From Tepidiforma sp. (GTDB lineage: Bacteria; Chloroflexota; Dehalococcoidia; Tepidiformales; Tepidiformaceae), in the NCBI GenBank assembly GCA_026003935.1, contig BPIE01000001.1:124001-188000 (forward strand): a stretch of 64,000 bases of DNA, given 5' to 3'. The position numbers were made by a program, and so were the translations under genes. Of the stretch, positions 58,085 to 64,000 are shown piece by piece (positions within the stretch are counted from its first letter, which is position 1; every line of letters starts with the position of its first letter). Under the pieces are notes generated by a model. The model was not told the DNA's origin. It saw only the letters and a program-made list of their open reading frames with translations, and did no database searches.

Positions 58085-59152
58085 ATGCGGCTCGACGAGA
58101 TCGATACACCGGCGCTCCTCCTCGACCTCGATGCGGTCGAAGACAACATCGCCACGATGCAGCACCTGCTCGAGGGCACCGGTGTCCGCCTGCGCCCCCA
58201 CTTCAAAACGCCCAAATGCCCGCACGTGGCGCGCATGCAGCTGGAGGCAGGGGCGATTGGCATCACTGTGGCGAAGCTTGGCGAGGCAGAGGTGCTGGCC
58301 GACGCAGGACTGGGTCCACTCCTGGTCGCGAACCAGGTGGTGGGTGCACCCAAGTTGGCTCGCCTGGTTTCGCTGCTTCGGCGTGGCGTCGACATCACCG
58401 TTGCCGTCGAATCGGAGTACCACGTGCGCGAGCTTGCCGCCGCCGCCCGGGGTGGGGGTGTTCGGGCTGCAGCTGTGATCGAGGTGGACGCAGGGATGCG
58501 CCGCTGCGGCACGGCCAACCCCGCCGTAACGGTGCGGCTTGCGCGCATGCTGATGGATGAGGGCATCGAGTTTCGGGGCATCATGGGTTACGAGGGCCAT
58601 ATGTATGGTCAGCCGGAGGCGGCCGCGCGCGAGCGCCTCATTCGGGAGGCGCTCGACGTCGTGCGGCAGCACGTCGAAGCACTTGCCGAGGCAGGCATGC
58701 CCCCCTCGATTGTCTCGACGTCCGGGACGGCGAGCGTTCCCATCGCTGCAGGTGCTGGGTTCGTGACCGAGCTGCAGGCCGGGACCTACGTCTTCAACGA
58801 CCTCCACAACGAAGCGTTCATCCCCGGCCGCTTCCGTTTCGCGCTCACGCTCCTGACGACGATCACTTCGGTGAAGGAGCGCTACGCCGTGGCGGATTGC
58901 GGCTTGAAATCACTCACTAACGAATTCGGTGCCCCAGTCTCCCCAGACGGCCGTTTACGTGCATCACGCCTGAGTGAGGAGCACGCAATCATCGTTGGCG
59001 ACGGGGTGAGCGGACTTCGGCCGGGGGACCGCGTCGAGCTCATCCCCAGCCACGGTGACACGACGCTAAACCTCCACGACGTGTACTACGTCCGGCGCGG
59101 TGGCGAAGTGGTGGACACGTGGCCGATCGAGGCTGCCCGCCGGTTTCGGTAG
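58085..59152 (+). CDS. PLP-dependent D-threonine aldolase-like (alanine racemase N-terminal fold) enzyme
   Basis: 355 residues of the DSD1/D-threonine aldolase family. The PLP lysine is at about 41 in RPHFKTPKCP. The barrel has IGITVAKLGEAEVL and AAVIEVDAGMRRCG. Near the C-terminus PSHGDTTLNLHDVYYV provides a metal pair His-x-Asp (about 323 and 325), the arrangement of D-threonine aldolases; D-serine dehydratases have His-x-Cys. Thus it likely splits D-threonine or another beta-hydroxy-D-amino acid to glycine and an aldehyde. Function is inferred. Confidence 0.83.
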   Translation: MRLDEIDTPALLLDLDAVEDNIATMQHLLEGTGVRLRPHFKTPKCPHVARMQLEAGAIGITVAKLGEAEVLADAGLGPLLVANQVVGAPKLARLVSLLRRGVDITVAVESEYHVRELAAAARGGGVRAAAVIEVDAGMRRCGTANPAVTVRLARMLMDEGIEFRGIMGYEGHMYGQPEAAARERLIREALDVVRQHVEALAEAGMPPSIVSTSGTASVPIAAGAGFVTELQAGTYVFNDLHNEAFIPGRFRFALTLLTTITSVKERYAVADCGLKSLTNEFGAPVSPDGRLRASRLSEEHAIIVGDGVSGLRPGDRVELIPSHGDTTLNLHDVYYVRRGGEVVDTWPIEAARRFR

Positions 59153-59210
59153 GGCGGTTTAGAATTCACATCCGGGCCGTACGGTGGCGGCCCCTCGGGG
59201 AGGAAGCGAC

Positions 59211-59360
59211 ATGCGAAAGTGCCCGTGGTGCGGACGTGAAAACCTCAACGTCTATGCCTACTGCCAGGGGTGCGGACGGGGTTTCGCTGGTCCCAAAGAG
59301 GAGCAGCACCCGAAGAAACGCCGGTTCCCGTGGCCGTTCGGGCAACGCCGGGCGGCATAA
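59211..59360 (+). CDS. 49-residue zinc-ribbon mini-protein
   Basis: A compact frame with GGGAGGAAG ideally placed before the ATG. It has two CxxC knuckles, KCPWCGREN (residues 3-11) and YCQGCGRGF (17-25), that can hold one zinc ion, then a basic tail with KKRRFPWPFGQRR. A TAGAAT box at 59160-59165 could serve as its promoter. It sits alone between the aldolase-like gene and the flavoprotein gene. Function unknown; a membrane or nucleic-acid contact by the basic aromatic tail is only a thought. Confidence 0.7.
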   Translation: MRKCPWCGRENLNVYAYCQGCGRGFAGPKEEQHPKKRRFPWPFGQRRAA

Positions 59361-59423
59361 TCGACCGAGGTTTGCGGTCCAACTTCGGACGGCCTACGCT
59401 TGGCGCCCTCCCCGGAGGTTGCC

Positions 59424-60590
59424 ATGCAGGTCGAAGCTACGCCCCTGGTCAAGTCCGCGCGGGATATCGCCCCGCTGGCAAGGCAGTTTGCAGACGAGAC
59501 GGAGCGGGAGCGGCGCCTCGCCGCGCCGGTGGTTGACGCCCTGCGGCGAGCCGGCCTGTTTCGAATGCTCGTTCCCCGTGAGCTCGGCGGTGGAGAAGCC
59601 ACGGTCGAGGACCTGCTGACCGCCATCGAGGCGGTCGCAACCGGGGACGGTTCTGCCGGGTGGTGTCTCATGATTGGCGCCACGACCGGGCTGACGGCCG
59701 CGCTTCTGCCGCGTGAAGGTGCCCGGGAAATCCATGGCGACCCCGACTCAGTCACGGGCGGCATGCTGATGCCGCGTGGGACTGCGACCCCGGTGCCGGG
59801 CGGTTACCGCGTGACGGGCCGCTGGTCATATGGGAGCGGTTCGTCGCACTGCACCTGGCTTCTCGGCGGCGTCACGGTCATGGGCGAGGACGGCCAGCCG
59901 GCGACCCTCCCCGGCGGCCATCCGCACCTGCGGATGGCACTTTTCCCGGCAGGGAGTTGCACCATCCACGACACGTGGCACGTGTCGGGACTCCGCGGCA
60001 CCTCCAGCAACGACTACGAAGTTCGCGACCTCTTTGTCCCCGAGGCCCATACGGTCGGGCTCGGCATCGACCGCCCTTGGGCTAGCGGCCCGCTCTACGC
60101 CTTCCCGATGTACGGCCTTCTGGCGCTCGGAGTTTCGGCGGTAGGGCTGGGCATCGCCCGCGCTGCAATCGATGCGCTGGTCGAGCTCGCGCGGGTGAAG
60201 ACGCCGACCGGCAGCCGGCGCTCGCTCGCAGACCGGGCGGCTGCGCAATTCGGTATCGCCGAGGCCGAAGCTCTCCTTCGAAGCAGCCGTGCCTACCTGT
60301 TTGATGCCGTCAGGGCTGCATGGGCCACCGCCGAACGGGGAGAAGCACTCTCGACGGCCGAGCGTGCGGGCCTGCGGCTGGCCGCCACGTTTGCGGCTCG
60401 GAGCTGCGCGCGGGCGGTCGACATCTGCTACGACCTCGGCGGGGGAACAAGCATCTACGAGAACAGTCCACTCCAGCGGCATTTCCGCGACATCCACACC
60501 ATGACCCAGCACGTCATGGTCGGCCAACCCACGTTCGAGGTGGCCGGCCGGGTCATGCTTGGCCTGCCGGTAGACACCTTCATGCTGTAA
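59424..60590 (+). CDS. acyl-CoA dehydrogenase-like flavoprotein (group D monooxygenase type)
   Basis: 388 residues. It has the acyl-CoA dehydrogenase fold: LRRAGLFRMLVPRELGGGEATVEDLL, WSYGSGSSHCTWLLGG, and the HVSGLRGTSSNDYEVRDLFVPE loop, then a C-terminal helical domain (RSSRAYLFDAVRAAWATAERG, DLGGGTSIYENSPLQRHFRDIHT) like HpaB/DszC-type flavin monooxygenases, which use reduced flavin from a reductase. The catalytic Glu of true dehydrogenases is not evident. ATG 59424 with GGAGG upstream. A nitroreductase follows 10 bases later and may be its flavin partner (inference). Confidence 0.8.
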   Translation: MQVEATPLVKSARDIAPLARQFADETERERRLAAPVVDALRRAGLFRMLVPRELGGGEATVEDLLTAIEAVATGDGSAGWCLMIGATTGLTAALLPREGAREIHGDPDSVTGGMLMPRGTATPVPGGYRVTGRWSYGSGSSHCTWLLGGVTVMGEDGQPATLPGGHPHLRMALFPAGSCTIHDTWHVSGLRGTSSNDYEVRDLFVPEAHTVGLGIDRPWASGPLYAFPMYGLLALGVSAVGLGIARAAIDALVELARVKTPTGSRRSLADRAAAQFGIAEAEALLRSSRAYLFDAVRAAWATAERGEALSTAERAGLRLAATFAARSCARAVDICYDLGGGTSIYENSPLQRHFRDIHTMTQHVMVGQPTFEVAGRVMLGLPVDTFML

Positions 60591-60600
60591 GAGCTGCGCC

Positions 60601-61269
60601 ATGGATGCACTCGAAGCCATCATGACCCTGCGCGCGATTCGCCGGTACACCAGTGAACTGGTAACCGACGACGAAGTTCTCACCTGTCTCGCGGCTGCCA
60701 GGCAGGCGCCGAGCGGCGGCAACATTCAGCCGTGGCAGTTCCTAGTGGTACGCGACGGTGACCTTCGCCGTGAGCTAGCCTCGATCTACCGCCGGGCGTA
60801 TGAGCGATACGAGCCCGCGATGCTGGCGGCGACGCCGCCCTTCCGCGACCCGGCGGAAGCGGAGCGGCACAGCAGGACCTTGGCATCGGCCCGCTACCTT
60901 GCGGAGCACCTCGACCACGCCCCGGTGCTCGTGCTCTTCCTGATGCCGAACATCAGTATGACGCTTTACGACGCAGAGGGACCCCTGGACGTGGGAACCC
61001 CCTACGCGTCGGTGTACCCGGCTGTCCAGAACTTTATGCTGGCTGCGCGCGCCCTGGGCATCGGCACCACGCTAACGACAGTCATTCGGGTATACCAGGA
61101 TGAGGTGCGGGCACTGCTCGGCATCCCGGAACGATATGAAATCGTCGCTCTCGTGCCGATGGGGCGGCCGCGCGGCAAGTTTGGCATCGCTCCCCGGAAG
61201 CCTCTCTCTGCGGTCACGCATTGGGACCGCTTTGGCAATCGGCGCACAGAGAGCAACCGCCGGGACTGA
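60601..61269 (+). CDS. nitroreductase-family FMN oxidoreductase
   Basis: 222 residues. It has MTLRAIRRYTSELVTDDE (FMN phosphate arginines), AARQAPSGGNIQPWQFLVV, NFMLAARALGIGTTLTT and the PMGRPRGKFG tail that is typical of the family. Reduces nitro groups, quinones or flavin with NAD(P)H. Ten bases after the monooxygenase-like gene, so likely the same operon. Confidence 0.9.
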   Translation: MDALEAIMTLRAIRRYTSELVTDDEVLTCLAAARQAPSGGNIQPWQFLVVRDGDLRRELASIYRRAYERYEPAMLAATPPFRDPAEAERHSRTLASARYLAEHLDHAPVLVLFLMPNISMTLYDAEGPLDVGTPYASVYPAVQNFMLAARALGIGTTLTTVIRVYQDEVRALLGIPERYEIVALVPMGRPRGKFGIAPRKPLSAVTHWDRFGNRRTESNRRD

Positions 61270-61333
61270 CGCCGGGCCTTGACGGCTCCGCTAAGCTAAG
61301 TCGGGCCGCGAGAACTCGCGGCAAGGAGGCAGC

Positions 61334-61918
61334 ATGGAACGCAAGAACGCCGAGTTCGAATTTCGGGGAATCAATCACCTCGCGCTCGTTTGCCGGGACA
61401 TGGAGCGCACAGTCGACTTCTACTGCAACGTTCTCGGCATGCCGCTCATCAAAACCATCGAGCTGCCGAACAACATGGGACAGCACTTCTTCTTCGACAT
61501 CGGCAACGGCGATTCGCTGGCATTCTTCTGGTTCCCGAACGCGCCTGAGGCTGCCCCGGGAATCGCATCCCCGGCGGGGATGCCTGGCGAGGGGGAACTT
61601 GCCACCGCGCACGGGTCGATGAACCACGTGGCGTTCGACGTACCGCCCGAGAAATTCGACGAGTATTACGAGAAGATCAAAGCGAAGGGCATCCAGGTCA
61701 CGCCGATCCTCAATCACGACGACAGCCCGCGGCAGGTTTCCCGGGAGGTTCATGCGGGCACATTCATTCGCTCGTTCTACTTCCAGGACCCCGATGGAAT
61801 CTTGCTCGAATTCGCGACGTGGACGCGGCCTCTTGGCCCGGACGACGTGAAGCACCGGCCCGCCCGAGCAGCCGATCGCGACCGCTATCTTGGCCTCGTA
61901 GGCACGGGCGGAAACTGA
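61334..61918 (+). CDS. VOC-family (glyoxalase/dioxygenase fold) protein
   Basis: 194 residues with two beta-alpha-beta-beta-beta modules. Metal-ligand positions are visible: His in GINHLALVCRDMERT, His in MNHVAFDVPPEKFDE and Glu in ILLEFATWTRP. The fold hosts glyoxalase I, extradiol dioxygenases and resistance proteins, so the reaction is open. It follows the nitroreductase by 64 bases on the same strand. TTGACG (61278-61283) in the gap may be part of a promoter, but no matching -10 is clear. Confidence 0.85.
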   Translation: MERKNAEFEFRGINHLALVCRDMERTVDFYCNVLGMPLIKTIELPNNMGQHFFFDIGNGDSLAFFWFPNAPEAAPGIASPAGMPGEGELATAHGSMNHVAFDVPPEKFDEYYEKIKAKGIQVTPILNHDDSPRQVSREVHAGTFIRSFYFQDPDGILLEFATWTRPLGPDDVKHRPARAADRDRYLGLVGTGGN

Positions 61919-61928
61919 CGGCAGCGTC

Positions 61929-63146
61929 CTAGAAGCCGTTAGGGCAGAACGGTTCGAACGTCGTGCGGAACATCGCGTCGGCCAGCGCGAGCACACGAGG
62001 GTCGCGTGCCTCAAGTCGGCCCGCCCGCGCATGGAACGTGGCGCTGCGATGGCCCGCGATGAGCGACGCAAGGACAGCTGGAGTGACCACGAGGTCCGGT
62101 TCTAGAGTCGCCGAGCGCACGGTTGCGGTGCCGCCATCGACTTCAAGAACCCATGTGCCCTCGTTCCAGGGGCAAAGGTTGTCGGATGCGAGCCGAACCG
62201 CGAGCCTGCCGTCAGCGTCGTAGGGGCGGGCTGTGAACGCGGCCGGGACATCGACAACGCGCATCCACACAGCGTCCTGCGTGCGCCGGTTGAGGACCCG
62301 CGGCTCGAGGAGGAGCTCCGGTGCCGGGTCATCGGGCGGCACGGCCCGGAACTCCACGCGCCGGGCGAGGTCGTGAGAGCGCAGGAACTCCCACAGGGTT
62401 GTCCATGCGGCGGCATCGAGTGCGACCAGTTCGTTTACGCGGAGCTCCTGTTCACCCTCGTCTGGTTGGTGGTCGACGGTCATAGCGGAGTACACAGCGT
62501 AGCCGCGCGGCGTGCCTGCTGCGTCCCGGGCCAGCGCAACGTGCACGGGCAAGCCCTTCTTGGGAGGTCGAAACGTCGATACGCGCCACAGCTCGGCTGA
62601 GCGGTGGATGACGAGATTCCGCGGCGTCGCCCATTCGATGAACACGGGCTTGACGACCGACAACGCGTCGACCGCGGCAAAGAGCTCGACCTGCCAGCCC
62701 TGCGCGTCTGCCCCATTGGCGAGCGCGGCAAGCCTGGGGTCGAACCTGTAGGTCACCCCGGTTGACGCGAGCCCATAGCCGAACCGCTGGTAGATGGCAG
62801 CCATGCTGGCCCAGAGGATGGCAAGCGGCTGGCGCCGCTCGTGCATCGTCTCGAGGGCTTGCTGCATGGTCCGACGAAGCAGCCCCCTGCGGCGGTAGTT
62901 CGGCAGCGTGCCAACGGCGGTTACGCCGCCCATCGGGACCGGAGAGCCATTCAGGCGAACCGTGAACGGCCACACACCGAGCGTCGAGACCATCCGGCCG
63001 TCGACGAAGGCGCATACCGTCCAGTCCGGCTGCGTCGCGGCCAGCTCGTCTTCCATGCCGTCGTCAGAAGCGAACACATACGAGACGATGCGGCCGTACT
63101 CGCGCAGTTCATCGCGGTCAGCGCAGGGCCGTATTTCGATAGTCAT
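61929..63146 (-). CDS. Eis-like GNAT N-acetyltransferase
   Basis: 405 residues, the length of the Eis family. A tandem GNAT region (1-290) with VTAVGTLPNYRRRGLLRRTMQQAL as the acetyl-CoA site and IYQRFGYGLAS, then a C-terminal sterol-carrier (SCP2) domain with DLVVTPAVLASLIAGH. It ends in EPFCPNGF; in Eis the C-terminal Phe carboxylate acts as a base, and a Phe is kept here. Eis acetylates amines including aminoglycosides in Mycobacterium; here the substrate is unknown. ATG 63146 has a TATACT box eight bases upstream. Confidence 0.87.
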   Translation of the reverse strand: MTIEIRPCADRDELREYGRIVSYVFASDDGMEDELAATQPDWTVCAFVDGRMVSTLGVWPFTVRLNGSPVPMGGVTAVGTLPNYRRRGLLRRTMQQALETMHERRQPLAILWASMAAIYQRFGYGLASTGVTYRFDPRLAALANGADAQGWQVELFAAVDALSVVKPVFIEWATPRNLVIHRSAELWRVSTFRPPKKGLPVHVALARDAAGTPRGYAVYSAMTVDHQPDEGEQELRVNELVALDAAAWTTLWEFLRSHDLARRVEFRAVPPDDPAPELLLEPRVLNRRTQDAVWMRVVDVPAAFTARPYDADGRLAVRLASDNLCPWNEGTWVLEVDGGTATVRSATLEPDLVVTPAVLASLIAGHRSATFHARAGRLEARDPRVLALADAMFRTTFEPFCPNGF

Positions 63147-63154
63147 GGCCGGTG

Positions 63155-63160
63155 AGTATA
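63155..63160 (-). promoter_or_regulatory. -10 box of the Eis-like gene, nearly leaderless
   Basis: TATACT on the minus strand, eight bases before ATG 63146. No good -35 match. Confidence 0.35.
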
Positions 63161-63175
63161 CGTTCTCCGGCAACG

Positions 63176-64000
63176 TCAGGGCTGGAGGGGAACGAGCGTC
63201 GCCGGTTCCCGGAGCTTGACCTGGTAGACGCCGCATGGCTCGATTTCGTTGAAGCCTTTGGCCCAGTCGGGCGCCGAGCCGTCGCCGTAGCGAAGCCAGC
63301 GCTGGGTCACCGAGTCCCACTTCGCGACGGCCTGGAGACGGTCGCCGAGCGAGGCAAAGGCGTCGCGCGGGTCGGCGCTCCCGCCGATATAGGCGAGGTC
63401 GTTCCAGCCCTCAGCCAGCTCCACGGGAACGGGAAACGAGACCGAGAAGCCGCCTTCGAGCGAGACCGGCGCGGTTGCGAGGAACCAGTATTCGCGACCG
63501 GGCTCGAGCACGGTAAGCGTCCGGCCTGCCACCGTTGCCGCCAGCCAGCGGAGGTAGGCGGTCGAGCCGTCGACAGCCTGGTAGATGGCCGTCACCGCTG
63601 GAGACGTCGGCGAAGGGAATACATTGCCGAGGACGAGCGGCTGGCTGCCGAAATAGGCGACGTGGTTCCACCCGGGGAGCAGCAGCACGTTGCCGCAGAC
63701 AACGGCGCCGGCGCCAACCCGAGCCGGCGGGCCAAACTCGCTGGTGTTGCCCCGGTCATCAGTTGCCAGGGCGGTGACCCACTGCCCGGCGCTGACCGGA
63801 AGCGAGGCGCTGAACTGCCCCGAGCCGTCGGCGACCACCGGGGGACCAAGCGGCACGGACCCGTAGTCGAGCGCGCCTCCGGGTGTGTGGTGGGCCAGGT
63901 AAAGCTCAACCGTGCAGCCGGGACAGGCTACGCCCTGGACGCCGGCCTGGGTGGCTCGCGTCACTTGCGGGTAGCCAACGCCGCCGTTGGCCGCGGGCGT
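63176..64000 (-). CDS. C-terminal part of a secreted repeat-containing protein
   Basis: The minus-strand frame is open to base 64000, so the protein begins outside the window. The first visible part is Ig-like/beta-rich (GCTVELYLAHHTPGG, VTALATDDRGNTSEFG). Then come two related units: one with LLPGWNHVAYFGSQPL and TAYLRWLA plus LEPGREYWFLA, and one with LAEGWNDLAYIGGSADP and QRWLRYGD plus IEPCGVYQVKL. This is a tandem beta-repeat as in large surface proteins. A GTG at 63964 is an in-frame codon, not a supported start. Confidence 0.65.
   Translation of the reverse strand, partial: TPAANGGVGYPQVTRATQAGVQGVACPGCTVELYLAHHTPGGALDYGSVPLGPPVVADGSGQFSASLPVSAGQWVTALATDDRGNTSEFGPPARVGAGAVVCGNVLLLPGWNHVAYFGSQPLVLGNVFPSPTSPAVTAIYQAVDGSTAYLRWLAATVAGRTLTVLEPGREYWFLATAPVSLEGGFSVSFPVPVELAEGWNDLAYIGGSADPRDAFASLGDRLQAVAKWDSVTQRWLRYGDGSAPDWAKGFNEIEPCGVYQVKLREPATLVPLQP

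Noticed and set aside
1-64000. Mobile elements, prophage, CRISPR array, toxin-antitoxin pair
   Set aside because: I found no transposase or integrase frame, no direct-repeat/spacer series and no paired small genes of known toxin type. Base composition is even throughout.

Overview
The window is a 64 kb stretch of a high-GC bacterial chromosome. It is densely packed, with short gaps, many GTG starts and many ATGA/GTGA start-stop overlaps. The mix of bacterial-type genes, a long signal-recognition-particle RNA with an Alu-like 5' domain, wall-associated YabE/3D and bactofilin proteins and a full arginine cluster suggests Chloroflexota, perhaps a Dehalococcoidia or Tepidiforma-like lineage. This placement is inference from gene style, not from a database search. 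I see no rRNA, insertion sequence, prophage, integrase or CRISPR array; the region looks like ordinary core chromosome.

Layout. 1-2.9 kb: end of dxr, rseP, a small membrane protein and a TIM-barrel isomerase. 2.9-5.3 kb (minus): nadB-nadC. 5.4-7.4 kb: biotin carboxylase plus biotin carrier protein. 7.5-11.4 kb: SRP RNA, a YabE-like G5/3D protein, rsmA, ispE and a membrane protein. 11.5-13.5 kb: a PHP protein and a cation exchanger. 13.6-13.9 kb (minus): tRNA-Val, tRNA-Leu and tRNA-Arg. 14-17.8 kb: fumC coupled to a KdpDE-like two-component pair. 17.8-22.6 kb: DUF1015 protein, HIT protein, RNase PH and ComEC. 22.7-27 kb: thiolase-like/DUF35 pair, NYN protein, Mrp ATPase and a zinc-ribbon protein. 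27-29 kb: pyrD and an alcohol dehydrogenase. 29-37.1 kb: argC-argJ-argB-ppk1-argD-sdpI-like-argG. 37.2-42.8 kb: a GH13 glucosidase, unknown proteins, an MgtC-like protein and leuS. 42.9-48.6 kb: bactofilin, then a minus-strand block (htrA, GH18-like protein, rsmD, coaD, coiled-coil protein). 48.6-52.5 kb: greA-lysS-nudix-serS. 52.6-64 kb: a surface protein, PP2C phosphatase, sucC, clpP, typA, a D-threonine aldolase-like enzyme, a zinc-ribbon mini-protein, a flavoprotein, a nitroreductase, a VOC protein, an Eis-like acetyltransferase and the end of a repeat-bearing protein.

Together the genes cover central metabolism (NAD, arginine, pyrimidine, isoprenoid, TCA), translation (three tRNA synthetases, three tRNAs, RsmA, RsmD, TypA, SRP RNA), envelope quality control (RseP, HtrA, ClpP) and possible DNA uptake (ComEC). 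The most informative signals are regulatory: a -10 box six to eight bases before the start codon at several genes (likely leaderless mRNAs), separate promoters for tRNA-Val and tRNA-Leu, a palindrome over the nadB promoter, and a terminator-like hairpin at the start of the greA transcript. I found no clearly new multi-gene system. The best leads are listed as findings.
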